Source: Bradyrhizobium diazoefficiens USDA 110 (GTDB taxonomy: Bacteria > Pseudomonadota > Alphaproteobacteria > Rhizobiales > Xanthobacteraceae). From it: a stretch of 64,000 nt of DNA. Location of the stretch: positions 5,876,001 through 5,940,000 of the forward strand of contig NC_004463.1 in the NCBI RefSeq assembly GCF_000011365.1. The letters are read 5' to 3'. Numbering within the stretch: the stretch's first letter is position 1; each line of letters starts with the position of its first letter. Positions 25,631-34,320 of this stretch are shown in pieces. Below the pieces are notes generated by a model. The model had not been told where the DNA came from. It worked only from the letters and a program-made list of their open reading frames with translations, and did no database searches. Position numbers and translations under genes: made by a program.

Positions 25631-25957
25631 TTAGCCCGTATTCCTGACCGCTTCAGCTAGCATGGCGTAAAGCTGGTGCTTGCTGAATTCCTTGGGCTGC
25701 TTGTTTGTTGTCTTCCGCGACACCTTCTTGGCTGCCGGTTGGGCACAGGCAACCAACAACGCCGGCTCTCGCTTCCGGACCGACCTTATCTTGGGTTTTG
25801 CTGTTGGCGGCTTGTGGCCACGCGTCAGGCCCAAGCGAGTTAGCCTGCCGCAGACAGCGTTACGGCTACACCCGAGACGGCGCGCGATCTGCGCGGCACT
25901 CTGTCCTTGGACCCAGAGTTTTTTGAGCAGCGCTACGTCTTTCGCATCCCAACTCAT
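25631..25957 (-). CDS. GcrA-like DNA-binding protein
   Basis: This 108-residue protein has a helix-turn-helix at its N-terminus: MSWDAKDVALLKKLWVQGQS then AAQIARRLGCSRNAVCGRL, the GcrA pattern of alphaproteobacterial cell-cycle regulators. The lysine-rich middle and C-terminal part differ from true GcrA, and the protein is shorter than the usual 160-175 residues. It is therefore a paralogue, with its own target sites unknown. The start at 25957 gives the classic MSW; a longer Arg-rich frame upstream is not credible. Confidence 0.82.
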   Translation of the reverse strand: MSWDAKDVALLKKLWVQGQSAAQIARRLGCSRNAVCGRLTRLGLTRGHKPPTAKPKIRSVRKREPALLVACAQPAAKKVSRKTTNKQPKEFSKHQLYAMLAEAVRNTG

Positions 25958-25991
25958 GGGAGATATTGTACGCCAACTGCCATCCACTTTT

Positions 25992-26180
25992 CTAGTCTTC
26001 GTCCGGCTCGCGTACGACCGCCGGTTCGTCGTCGTCCCCCTCCTCTTCTCCCTCCTCGTCCTCGTCCTGGTCCTCTTCATCGTCATCAGGATCCCGGGGC
26101 GGCATCTTGCTGCCCTTGATCACAAAGCGACTCCAATCCATCAAGCCGGTGGGAAATTCTTCGGGGATGTTTTGCTTCAT
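25992..26180 (-). CDS. very acidic small protein
   Basis: This 62-residue protein starts MKQNIPEEFPTGLMDWSRFV and then becomes almost entirely Asp and Glu (for example DDDEEDQDEDEEGEEEGDDD). ATG 26180 is preceded by GAGGAG. A charge this strong suggests interaction with a basic partner such as the neighbouring lysine-rich GcrA-like protein, but that is a guess. It lies 34 bases upstream of that gene on the same strand. Confidence 0.7.
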   Translation of the reverse strand: MKQNIPEEFPTGLMDWSRFVIKGSKMPPRDPDDDEEDQDEDEEGEEEGDDDEPAVVREPDED

Positions 26181-26299
26181 GGTGTTGCTCCTCGGGTCTG
26201 GAGCTTGAGAGCGCCGGCGATTAATGTGCCGGGCATCTTGCGGTTGTGGGTTCGACGGTCTTGTCGATGCAGGCCCGCCGCTTCGGCTGCATCCAGCCA

Positions 26300-26785
26300 C
26301 TACAGCTTGTAGCCGATCTTTCGCAGCAGGTCTTTCCGCCACGCAATGTCCTCGTCGGTTTCGACACCCAGCGGTGAGGCGCCATCCACCACCCCGAGCA
26401 CGCCGCAGCCCTGCTCCGTTTGCGCGACGATCACTTGTGTGGGGTTGGCCGTCGCGCAGTAGATGCGGCAGACCTCCGGCGCCGCACGCACCGCAGCCAG
26501 CACGTTGACTGGAAAGAATCCGTCGCCCAGGAAGATCAGGAATGTATGGCCGGCGCCGATGGCCATTGCGTTGTCGCGTGCAAGCGCGATCGCGGCTTCG
26601 TCGTTCCCCGACCAGCGCACCAGCCGCTTGCCGGAGGCCTCGCAGAAGGCCAGCCCGAAGCGGATGCCCGGAACTGCGCCCACCAGCGCCTCATGGAGGT
26701 CTTCCACAGTCTTGATGAAATGCGACTGGCCGAAGATGAAGTTGGTTGCGTCCGGCTTGACGATCGGCACCACGGTGAGTTCCAT
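26300..26785 (-). CDS. adenosine-specific kinase
   Basis: This 161-residue protein matches the small adenosine-specific kinase family (DUF355) across its length: MELTVVPIVKPDATNFIFGQ, EALVGAVPGIRFGLAFCEAS, RLVRWSGND, and GCGVLGVVDGASPLGVE. The family was characterised in archaea and phosphorylates adenosine or binds AMP. The usual length is about 165 residues, so it is complete. It is part of a same-strand group with the acidic and GcrA-like genes. The role in this bacterium is not established. Confidence 0.92.
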   Translation of the reverse strand: MELTVVPIVKPDATNFIFGQSHFIKTVEDLHEALVGAVPGIRFGLAFCEASGKRLVRWSGNDEAAIALARDNAMAIGAGHTFLIFLGDGFFPVNVLAAVRAAPEVCRIYCATANPTQVIVAQTEQGCGVLGVVDGASPLGVETDEDIAWRKDLLRKIGYKL

Positions 26786-26945
26786 GGCTGCACTCCTTCA
26801 AGGTCCCAACGCTTTTCATGGTAGGCCACCAGAAGGCAATTGCAAGCGGCCAGAGACAGCCGATTTCGCGCCGGAAGCCACTGGCAGCGATGCAAGGGAC
26901 GGGCGAAGCTGGGGCAGTGAACAAAGGTGCCGAACGGCCGGCGCG

Positions 26946-27293
26946 TCACACCAGCTTCATCGGCGCATCGGCAACCACGCGCAGGTCGATCCTGCCGATC
27001 AGCCGGGATCGAAGCGCCTCCGCATCACCGATCGCGCTCTCCGTCTGCCGCAACGTGCTGACATTCGAGCCAAGTGACACGATCCCGCCCAGCACCAGAG
27101 CGATTGATCCGAGCGCGGCGGTCTGACCTGTCCCAAACAGGCCGAGGATCGCGACCAACAGCAGCGCGCCCCCGCCGCCGATGGCGATCTTGGACGCGAG
27201 AATGTACTTCCGGCACCGCTCGGCAATCTCGGCGAGCCGCTCGATCCGATCTTCGATCTGTGAAATTTCGTCGGTCGGATCGTGTTCGGTCAT
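26946..27293 (-). CDS. two-helix membrane protein
   Basis: This 115-residue protein has an acidic coiled N-terminus (DEISQIEDRIERLAEIAERC), then two close hydrophobic stretches (IAIGGGGALLLVAILGLFG and ALGSIALVLGGIVSLGS), and a helical tail. I know no function. It reads in the same direction as the genes on either side, with gaps of about 120-160 bases. Confidence 0.65.
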   Translation of the reverse strand: MTEHDPTDEISQIEDRIERLAEIAERCRKYILASKIAIGGGGALLLVAILGLFGTGQTAALGSIALVLGGIVSLGSNVSTLRQTESAIGDAEALRSRLIGRIDLRVVADAPMKLV

Positions 27294-27333
27294 CGGATCT
27301 TGATCGAGGATGCCAAATCAGAAGCGTAGCCAG

Positions 27334-27407
27334 TAGCCCGCATGAGCGACGCGACATGCGGGACTCTTGAGTGGAAAACCGGATGTCGCTTCGCTCATCC
27401 AGGCTAC
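27334..27407. repeat. GTAGCCCGCATGAGCGA inverted repeat
   Basis: Left arm GTAGCCCGCATGAGCGA and right arm TCGCTCATCCAGGCTAC are inverted copies with two mismatches; inner CGACATGCGGG and CCGGATGTCG pair too. It ends seven bases from the stop of the carboxylase gene. One copy in this window. Confidence 0.8.
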
Positions 27408-27413
27408 GAGATC

Positions 27414-28946
27414 TCACAACGGCAAATTGTCGTGCTTCTTCGCCGGCATTTCCACCTTCTTGTCCTTCAGCATCGCCAGCGCCCGCGCAATGCGCTTGCG
27501 GGTCGAGTGCGGCATGATGACGTCGTCGATGTAGCCGCGCTCGGCGGCAATGAAGGGGGACAGGAAGCGGTCTTCGTATTCCTTCGTTCGCGCCGCGATC
27601 TTGTCGGGGTCGCCGATGTCTGAGCGGAAGATGATCTCGACCGCGCCCTTGGCGCCCATTACGGCGATCTGGGCAGTCGGCCAGGCGTAGTTCATGTCGG
27701 CGCCGATTTCCTTGGAGGCCATGACGTCGAAGGCGCCGCCATAGGCCTTGCGGGTGATGATGGTGACGAGCGGCACGGTGCACTGCGAATAGGCGAACAG
27801 GAGCTTGGCGCCATGCTTGATCAGGCCGCCATATTCCTGCGCGGTGCCCGGCAGGAAGCCCGGCACGTCGACGAAGGTGACGATCGGGATGTTGAAGGCA
27901 TCACAGAAGCGGACGAAGCGCGCGGCCTTGCGCGAGGCGTCGCTGTCGAGCACGCCCGCCAGCACCATCGGCTGGTTGGCGACGAAGCCGACGGTGCGGC
28001 CGGCGATGCGGCCGAAGCCGGTGACGATGTTCTTCGCAAAGCTCTCCGCGATCTCGAAGAAGTCGCCCTCGTCCACGACCTTCAGGATCAGCTCCTTCAT
28101 GTCGTAGGGCTTGTTCGGATTGTCGGGGATCAGCGTGTCCAAGGACATGTCCACGCGGCCGATGTCGTCGAAGCTCGGCCATTCCGGCACGCCGTCGGTG
28201 TTGTTGGACGGCAGGAAGTCGATCAGGCGCCGCATCTGCAGAAGCGTCTCGACGTCGTTCTCGAAGGCGCCGTCGGCGATCGAGGAGCGCGTGGCGTGCA
28301 CCGAGGCGCCGCCGAGCTCCTCGGCGGTGACGACTTCGTTGGTGACGGTCTTCACGACGTCGGGGCCCGTGACGAACATGTAGCTGGTGTTCTTCACCAT
28401 GAAGATGAAGTCGGTCATGGCGGGCGAATAGACGTCGCCGCCGGCGCAGGGACCCATGATGACGGAGATCTGCGGGATCACGCCGGAGGCCAGCACGTTG
28501 CGGCGGAACACGTAGGAATAGCCGGCGAGCGCGGCGACGCCTTCCTGGATGCGGGCACCGCCCGCGTCGTAGAGGCCGATGATGGGCGCCCGCGCCTTCA
28601 TCGCCATGTCCTGGAGTTTCGTAATTTTCAGCGCATGGGTTTCAGAGAGCGACCCGCCGAACACCGTAAAATCCTTGGCAAAGACAAACGTCTTGCGGCC
28701 ATTGACGGTGCCCCAGCCGGTGACGACGCCGTCGCCGGGCACCTTGGTCTTCTCCATGCCGAACTCGGTGGAGCGGTGCTCGACGAACATGTCGAACTCC
28801 TCGAACGATCCCTTGTCGAGCAGGAGCTCGATGCGCTCGCGCGCGGTCAGCTTGCCGCGGGCGTGCTGCGCCTCGATGCGCTTCTCCCCGCCGCCGAGCT
28901 TTGCGCCGGCACGACGATCTTCAAGGGCGTCCAGGATATGTTTCAT
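27414..28946 (-). CDS. pccB: acyl-CoA (propionyl-CoA type) carboxylase, carboxyltransferase beta subunit
   Basis: This 510-residue protein has two crotonase-like halves of the biotin-dependent carboxyltransferase family. Family blocks include [27 protein letters not shown] with the first oxyanion site, [24 protein letters not shown] and, in the second half, [17 protein letters not shown] and [11 protein letters not shown]. It transfers carboxyl from biotin to propionyl-CoA or a similar acyl-CoA, giving methylmalonyl-CoA. Length is right. The alpha chain carrying biotin is not in the window. Confidence 0.95.
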   Translation of the reverse strand: MKHILDALEDRRAGAKLGGGEKRIEAQHARGKLTARERIELLLDKGSFEEFDMFVEHRSTEFGMEKTKVPGDGVVTGWGTVNGRKTFVFAKDFTVFGGSLSETHALKITKLQDMAMKARAPIIGLYDAGGARIQEGVAALAGYSYVFRRNVLASGVIPQISVIMGPCAGGDVYSPAMTDFIFMVKNTSYMFVTGPDVVKTVTNEVVTAEELGGASVHATRSSIADGAFENDVETLLQMRRLIDFLPSNNTDGVPEWPSFDDIGRVDMSLDTLIPDNPNKPYDMKELILKVVDEGDFFEIAESFAKNIVTGFGRIAGRTVGFVANQPMVLAGVLDSDASRKAARFVRFCDAFNIPIVTFVDVPGFLPGTAQEYGGLIKHGAKLLFAYSQCTVPLVTIITRKAYGGAFDVMASKEIGADMNYAWPTAQIAVMGAKGAVEIIFRSDIGDPDKIAARTKEYEDRFLSPFIAAERGYIDDVIMPHSTRKRIARALAMLKDKKVEMPAKKHDNLPL

Positions 28947-29095
28947 TTGCTCCCGCCAGTTCTTAGCCTAAATGCGATTGCCGGGGGTTCTAACACGGCA
29001 TTTTGCGGGCCGGGAAGCGGCTTTCGGGCCCGCAGGGCTGCCTTGCCGCAGCGGGAAAGCGCAAGGAATTACAGAGTTTTGCCTGGGAGGCGACG

Positions 29096-29500
29096 ATGGA
29101 CCAAGGAACGGCCGAGACCGGCACTGTGACGGGCGGTGTCAACATCCTGCTGCGGCTGGAGGGCCTGACGCTGTTTGCAGGCATGGTGGTGCTCTACTGG
29201 GCCTGGGACGGCTCCTGGCTCGTCTTTGCCCTGCTCTTTTTCGTCCCCGATCTGAGCTTCCTGGCATACCTCTCGGGCGCCAGGTTCGGCGCGCTGGTCT
29301 ACAACGCCGCCCACAGCTACATGGCGCCGGTGGCGCTGCTGACGCTGGGCTTCGGCCTCGCCTCGCCGCTCACCTTATCCATCGCCTTGATCTGGCTGGC
29401 CCATATCGGCATCGACCGGGCGCTGGGCTATGGCCTGAAATATTCAGCCGGGTTCGGCTTTACCCATCTCGGGCGGATTGGCCGGCAGAAGGACGCCTGA
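29096..29500 (+). CDS. DUF4260-type membrane protein
   Basis: This 134-residue protein has three or four membrane helices: LLRLEGLTLFAGMVVLYWAW, SWLVFALLFFVPDLSFLAYL and MAPVALLTLGFGLASPLTLS. The ending IGIDRALGYGLKYSAGFGFT is the DUF4260 signature. GGGAGG lies seven bases before ATG 29096. No function is known for the family. Confidence 0.85.
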   Translation: MDQGTAETGTVTGGVNILLRLEGLTLFAGMVVLYWAWDGSWLVFALLFFVPDLSFLAYLSGARFGALVYNAAHSYMAPVALLTLGFGLASPLTLSIALIWLAHIGIDRALGYGLKYSAGFGFTHLGRIGRQKDA

Positions 29501-29664
29501 TCCCGCGCGCGACTTGGCGGCGGAAGGGTCGATTTTGTCCGTGCTGGTCGGTTGACCGGGCGCGGCGATTCAGGCTTGCTCCAGGCTTACGATCAGGCGC
29601 CGAATGTTGCGTGAGCCCAGTCGGTACGGCGGCGGTCCTCACGTCTGACTGCAAGCATCACCTC

Positions 29665-30261
29665 ATGTCCGCGACGGTCGTCCCCCTGCCGCCGAACTCG
29701 TCGTCCGAAACCGTCGACTTCCTGCGGCGCATGGCCAGCATGGTGTCAGGGCGGAACGGCGAGATGCTGCTGCGTGCCGCAAGCCTGATCGAGTCCCTGA
29801 CGCAGCGGGCGATGTCAGCCGAGCGGCTCTATCATCAGCAGCATGAAGAGAACACACGCCATGTCGAGCTGCGCGAGGCCGCCGAGCTTGCCTCCGACGC
29901 CATGGTCAGCCAGATCGAGGCGCTGCGGGCGCAGTTGACCGAGGTGACGGCGGCTGCGGCAGCCGAACGTGCGGCGTTCGATGTCGAGCGCGGCAAGCTG
30001 CTCGGCCTGATGCAGGACGCGGAAAGCCACATCGGCAAGCTCAGCACCGAGCTGGAGACGCTGCGCGCCTCCGTCGACAGCTTTAACGAGACCGCGGTCT
30101 CCGTGCCGATCGAGGTGCTGCGGCTGGCGCGGACGCAGTTCGACTATCTCTCCAGCGGCTTTGCCAGAAGCGGCGACGTGATCTCGCAGGCCATGAGCGA
30201 GATCGGCGGCTTTGCCATCGACCAGGCGCTGACGACGAAGAAGGCGGCCGACAAGGCCTGA
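29665..30261 (+). CDS. coiled-coil protein of unknown function
   Basis: This 198-residue, almost all-helical protein starts MSATVVPLPP, with long heptad-rich stretches (SQIEALRAQLTEVTAAAAAE, HIGKLSTELETLRAS) and a final amphipathic helix region. It has no signal peptide or membrane segment, and I do not recognise the family. It follows the DUF4260 gene after about 160 bases and precedes the hydrolase gene on the same strand. Confidence 0.65.
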   Translation: MSATVVPLPPNSSSETVDFLRRMASMVSGRNGEMLLRAASLIESLTQRAMSAERLYHQQHEENTRHVELREAAELASDAMVSQIEALRAQLTEVTAAAAAERAAFDVERGKLLGLMQDAESHIGKLSTELETLRASVDSFNETAVSVPIEVLRLARTQFDYLSSGFARSGDVISQAMSEIGGFAIDQALTTKKAADKA

Positions 30262-30333
30262 GGCCGCCGCGCGCCAAATTGACAGCGCGCGGGCCTGTTG
30301 TTCTACTGCAAAAAAAATATCAGGGAGAATCCG

Positions 30334-31326
30334 ATGCCGAGGGCATTCCGCGCCGCTGCCGCGCTCATCGCGCTTTGCGTCTCAGCCGCGTTCGCCAACG
30401 CGCAATCCCTTCCCAAGGAAGTCGCCACCCGCGCGGAGATCTACCCGATCCCCTCGCTCACCCTCTCCGACCAGCAATTTTTGAGCGGCGATGCGGCCGC
30501 CGGCAAGGTCGTGACGGTCGCGGGCGAATTCCGCGTCGCGCAGGGCAGTGGAAAACTCCCCGTCGTGGTGCTGATGCACGGCTCCAGCGGCGTCGGCGCC
30601 ACCACGGAAGCCTGGGTCCACGCCTTCAACGCCATGGGCATCTCGACCTTCGTGATCGACGGCTTTACCGGCCGCGGACTGACGGTGGTCGGACCGAACC
30701 AGGCCCTGCTCGGCCGGCTCAACCTGATCGTCGACATCTACCGCTCGCTCGAGATTCTGGCGAAGCATCCCCGCGTCGACCCCGACCGCATCGTGCTGAT
30801 GGGCTTTTCGCGCGGCGGACAGGCAACGCTCTATGCGAGCCTCGACCGCTTCAACAAGCTCTGGAACAAGTCCGGCATCCAGTTCGCCGCCTACGTCCCG
30901 TTCTATCCGGATTGCTCGACGAGCTACGTCGGCGATACCGATGTCGCGGCGCGCCCGATCCGCATCTTCCACGGCACGCCTGATGACTACAACCCCGTGA
31001 AGAGCTGCAAGGCCTTCGTCGAGCGGCTCAAGGCCGCCGGGCGCGACGTGGTGCTGACCGAATACCCCGATAGCGCGCACGGCTTTGACAGCGGCCTGCT
31101 CGGCGCCGCCACCGTGGCTGTCTCCGCCAACGCGCAGACCGTGCGCAATTGCCAGATCAAGGAAGGCGACGGCGGCGTGCTGATGAACGCCAGCACGCAA
31201 GCGCCCTTCACCTACAAGGATTCCTGCGTCGAGCTCAATCCGCATGTCGGCGGCAATCCCGCAACCGCCGCGGAGTCGCGCAAGGCCGTGGAGGAGTTTT
31301 TGCAGGCGTTGTTGAAGCTGGGCTGA
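30334..31326 (+). CDS. exported dienelactone hydrolase-like alpha/beta hydrolase
   Basis: This 330-residue protein has a signal peptide (ending AAFANA) and then an alpha/beta hydrolase fold. VVVLMHGSSGVG holds the oxyanion region, RIVLMGFSRGGQATL the nucleophile Ser, and the late His is in YPDSAHGFD. The overall pattern is that of dienelactone hydrolase relatives. CAGGGAGA precedes ATG 30334. It should hydrolyse an ester or lactone in the periplasm; substrate unknown. Confidence 0.85.
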   Translation: MPRAFRAAAALIALCVSAAFANAQSLPKEVATRAEIYPIPSLTLSDQQFLSGDAAAGKVVTVAGEFRVAQGSGKLPVVVLMHGSSGVGATTEAWVHAFNAMGISTFVIDGFTGRGLTVVGPNQALLGRLNLIVDIYRSLEILAKHPRVDPDRIVLMGFSRGGQATLYASLDRFNKLWNKSGIQFAAYVPFYPDCSTSYVGDTDVAARPIRIFHGTPDDYNPVKSCKAFVERLKAAGRDVVLTEYPDSAHGFDSGLLGAATVAVSANAQTVRNCQIKEGDGGVLMNASTQAPFTYKDSCVELNPHVGGNPATAAESRKAVEEFLQALLKLG

Positions 31327-31351
31327 GAGGGTCTGGTCCGCACGCGATACC

Positions 31352-31443
31352 GTAGGGTGGGCAAAGCGAAGCGTGCCCACCAACTACAGGTGACCGTATC
31401 GAGAGATGGTGGGCACGGCGCTACGCGCCTTTGCCCATCCTAC
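31352..31443. repeat. GTAGGGTGGGCAAAG palindromic repeat, copy 2
   Basis: Ends GTAGGGTGGGCAAAGCG and CGCCTTTGCCCATCCTAC pair with one mismatch, as do inner GTGCCCACC and GGTGGGCAC. It lies between convergent genes. Confidence 0.88.
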
Positions 31444-31483
31444 GGCATCGCTGCGCTCGCAATGCAGATCAGCGCGGCTGCGC

Positions 31484-32341
31484 TCAGACGGCGCCGATCT
31501 CGGCAAGGCAGGCTTGCGTCAGCGGCATGCGCTGGCCGACGAGGCGCGGCTCGGTACAATCCATGTTGAGCGCAAACACGGTGTGCGCCTCGCCCTTCTC
31601 GGCCCAGCCGACCATCCAGCCCAACGACGGCTCGCCGCGCTCGGCGCCCAAGAGGCCGGACTTGGCGCGGATGACGCTATCGCCGACCTTGGTCACCGGC
31701 AGGATGTCAGCGACGAGATCCTGGCTGCGTTTGGAAATCGGCAGCGCGCGGCGCCGCAGCCGGTCGACGAAATCGACCTGCTCGACCGGATCGATACGCA
31801 AGGCTCCGGTGAGCCAGAACTGGTCGATGCCGCCGCCAATGTCGCGATTGCCGTAGTCGAGCAGGTCGACGTATTTCTGCATGCGCTCCTGCCCGATGCG
31901 GCGCGCGATCTCCTGATAGACCGGCACCGCACTGACCGCGATGGCACTGCGCAGCGTGTGATCCTTGTTCCACGCTTCGATCGGCCGCTTCACGCCGTCC
32001 CAGGGGAACACGTCCTTGTCAGGATCGGCAACCACGCCGGTCTCCAGCGCTATCAGCGAGTTCGGAATCTTGAAGGTCGAGGCCGGCAGCTTCCCCTCGC
32101 CCGAGCGCTCCTTGTCGCTGGCGACGATCAGATAGTCCTCGACCTTGTAGCCGACGAAGGTGCCTGATGTGCCGAGATCGGTGAAGCGTTTTGCCAGGCT
32201 GTCGCGGATCTCATTGCGCGGCGGCGCGACATGGGCGAGCGCGCGCTGCGGCATGGTGGCGGCAGCAGTGAGAAGACCGAGAGTGGAACGGCGGGTAAGC
32301 AAGGGCGATGTCCGTTGAACTGAGAAATGCCACGCGACCAT
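31484..32341 (-). CDS. class D (OXA-type) beta-lactamase
   Basis: This 285-residue protein shows all the class D marks: STFK at 88-91 (Ser88 acylated, Lys91 carboxylated), SAV at 137-139, YGN at 163-165, FWLTG at 175-179 and KSG at 227-229. It hydrolyses penicillins and related drugs in the periplasm. The N-terminus (RRSTLGLLTAAA at 17-28) looks like a twin-arginine signal, unusual for class D enzymes, which mostly use Sec. ATG 32341 is the first start clear of the FlhB-like gene. No regulator is adjacent. Confidence 0.93.
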   Translation of the reverse strand: MVAWHFSVQRTSPLLTRRSTLGLLTAAATMPQRALAHVAPPRNEIRDSLAKRFTDLGTSGTFVGYKVEDYLIVASDKERSGEGKLPASTFKIPNSLIALETGVVADPDKDVFPWDGVKRPIEAWNKDHTLRSAIAVSAVPVYQEIARRIGQERMQKYVDLLDYGNRDIGGGIDQFWLTGALRIDPVEQVDFVDRLRRRALPISKRSQDLVADILPVTKVGDSVIRAKSGLLGAERGEPSLGWMVGWAEKGEAHTVFALNMDCTEPRLVGQRMPLTQACLAEIGAV

Positions 32342-32375
32342 GCAGCCGCTATCGTGGTGAAACGATGACAGCGCG

Positions 32376-32639
32376 TCAGCGCCCCCGCCCCGACAGCCGC
32401 AGCACGAACACCAGCACTTCGGCGACGGCCTTGTAGAGATCGGGCGGGATCTCCTCGCCGAGCTCGACCTTGGACAACGCGCCGGCCAAAATCTCGTTTT
32501 CCTCGATCGGGATGTCGTTGGCCTTGGCAATCTCGACGATTTTTTCGCCGATCGTGCCTTTGCCCTTGGCGACGACGACAGGCGCGCCAGAGCCCTTCTC
32601 GTAATGCAGCGCAATCGCGAGCTTGGACGGATCACTCAT
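32376..32639 (-). CDS. FlhB C-terminal-domain-like protein
   Basis: This 87-residue protein resembles the cytoplasmic domain of the flagellar export switch FlhB without its membrane part: LAIALHYEKGSGAPVVVAKG, AKANDIPIEENEILAGAL, LYKAVAEVLVFVL. The self-cleaving NPTH of true FlhB is not present. In other bacteria such free copies can partly substitute for, or modulate, the FlhB switch. Its start overlaps the stop of fliK by ATGA, so the two are coupled. Confidence 0.9.
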   Translation of the reverse strand: MSDPSKLAIALHYEKGSGAPVVVAKGKGTIGEKIVEIAKANDIPIEENEILAGALSKVELGEEIPPDLYKAVAEVLVFVLRLSGRGR

Positions 32640-33910
32640 GTTGCGCGGTCCAGGAAGTGGCCGGCGCGGGCCGGCGCCGGCTGCGGCGGCGTGCCGTCGC
32701 GCACCACGATGTCGCCGGGCTTGAGCTCGGCCCTGGTCATCGCCTGGCTGAGCTCACCGATCCCGGCACGGAGCTGCTGCGCGGTCGCCGGCCGCTCCGC
32801 CCACATCCGCACGAAGGTCTTGTCGCCGTTCAGCGTGATCAGCGCATGCACGGGGCCGGCCGGCTCGACATTGAGCGTGAATCGCGCGCGCCAGGCGCGC
32901 TTGGCGGGATCGGCGGATTCGTTACCGCCGTCGCGCGAGATCTCGAACTGCGCCATGGCGGTGCCCTGCGGCGTCGCAAAGGGAATCTCGAAATTCCACT
33001 GCGGCACGGCCGGATCTATGCGATGGCCGGAGGCATCGGTGCGATCGGGGAGCGAGGCGACCTGGAGCAAGGTCTGCCGCGCGATCGCGGCATCGGTGTC
33101 GTCGAGCAGACGGTGCACGGTCGCGGCCAGCGGCGTATCCGGCGCGAGCGACGGCGAGGCGATGGACTGCGGCGACGGCAGCGCGCCGCGGAACGGCGGT
33201 GGCGTCCCGCGCGCGGCGGCCTCGAAGACGTGGCCATCGGGCACCGCCTTGTTCGAGCCCGGCACGTTGCCGATCATGCGCGGCAGGTTTTGCGTAACCT
33301 CCTGCAGGAGGCTCGCGGCAAGGCCCGCGGACATGGTTCGCGGGCCCGCCGTCTGCGGCGTCTCGCCCGCCATGTCGGCCAGCACGGCGGCTGCGAGCGC
33401 AGCGCCGCGCGGCAGTTGCATCGGCTGGGCGATCTCCGTATCAGGCGACGGCAATGCCGCTTGCGCGGCCTCGCCCGCCACCTGAAGTGCGGACGCTGCG
33501 GTCTGCGGTGTGGTCGTGACGCTTGTCAGCGGCGCAGTGCCTTGCGCCGCTGCCTGCGGCACGCCGGTCTCGCGCGCGCCTGAGGTCGCGGCCAGCGTCT
33601 GGCGCAGCACCAGCAGCGCCGCCTTCAGGTCCGGCACGGCGCCTTGCGATGGCGTCGCGCCAGCGGCCAATGAGGCCTCGAGAAACAGGCCGGACTTCTG
33701 GAAGGCGGATTCGATATCGGGGCCGTCGAGCTGTGCATTGAGCGGCGTCTGCTGCGCGAGCACGTCGAGCACCGCCTGCTTCAATCCCGCCGGCAGATCG
33801 CTGCCGGTGACGACGGAGGCGAGATTAGCGAACAGCGGCGCCTGGCTGCCCTGCTTGCTCGCGGCCTCGGCCGAAGCCATTGTGACAGCAACCTGCTCCG
33901 ATGGCGTCAA
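32636..33910 (-). CDS. fliK: flagellar hook-length control protein FliK, main part
   Basis: This is a 424-residue frame: a low-complexity Ala/Pro/Thr/Gln-rich middle, and a C-terminal FliK hook domain (about 320-410) with WNFEIPFATPQGTAMAQFEI and ARFTLNVEPAGPVHALITLN. FliK measures hook length and tells FlhB to switch to filament export. The only available start at the left border is TTG 33910, with no ribosome site. The coding frame continues upstream as a sensible extension (RNTLTPSEQ). I therefore think it is the second piece of one gene, with the first piece at 33907-34263. Confidence 0.85.
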   Translation of the reverse strand: MTPSEQVAVTMASAEAASKQGSQAPLFANLASVVTGSDLPAGLKQAVLDVLAQQTPLNAQLDGPDIESAFQKSGLFLEASLAAGATPSQGAVPDLKAALLVLRQTLAATSGARETGVPQAAAQGTAPLTSVTTTPQTAASALQVAGEAAQAALPSPDTEIAQPMQLPRGAALAAAVLADMAGETPQTAGPRTMSAGLAASLLQEVTQNLPRMIGNVPGSNKAVPDGHVFEAAARGTPPPFRGALPSPQSIASPSLAPDTPLAATVHRLLDDTDAAIARQTLLQVASLPDRTDASGHRIDPAVPQWNFEIPFATPQGTAMAQFEISRDGGNESADPAKRAWRARFTLNVEPAGPVHALITLNGDKTFVRMWAERPATAQQLRAGIGELSQAMTRAELKPGDIVVRDGTPPQPAPARAGHFLDRAT

Positions 33911-34263
33911 GGTGTTGCGGACGGCGCGAGCGGCGGGCTCTCTACCAGCGAAGCCGCGGCCGGCGTCAGCGTGACCTGGTCGGCCGCCGCCTCGCCTGCG
34001 CCGTTGACGACGGCGAGCCGGATCGTGCCGTCGTTCTGCGACACCGCGAGCTGAAGATTTTGTCCAGGCGACAGCGCGACTTCCGACATCACGTCGAGGG
34101 AGAGGTTTGCGATCGCGATCCGCACCAGATTGTCGGCGAGAACGCTGACCACTCTGGCATCGACGACGCTGCCGGCCTGAAGCACGAGATCGGGCGTCGC
34201 CGCATCAGCAACAGAGCTGGCAGCACTGACGGGAACGATCGAGCTTATCGGCGTCGTCGGCAT
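33907..34263 (-). CDS. N-terminal piece of a split FliK-like protein
   Basis: This 118-residue frame starts MPTTPISSIVPVSAA and has a folded-looking core: LQAGSVVDARVVSVLADNLV, IAIANLSLDVMSEVALSPGQ. It ends LAPSATP at a TGA, and the next frame's TTG overlaps it as TTGA. In related bacteria, as I recall, this beta-rich core and the hook domain belong to one longer protein, so a frameshift at about 33905-33915 is likely. A longer start at 34293 is possible. Confidence 0.7.
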   Translation of the reverse strand: MPTTPISSIVPVSAASSVADAATPDLVLQAGSVVDARVVSVLADNLVRIAIANLSLDVMSEVALSPGQNLQLAVSQNDGTIRLAVVNGAGEAAADQVTLTPAAASLVESPPLAPSATP

Positions 34264-34320
34264 CTCGGGGGGCCCAGGGAACGCTGGTCCCACCCTAAGG
34301 CTGCCCTCGTAAACCTCTCG

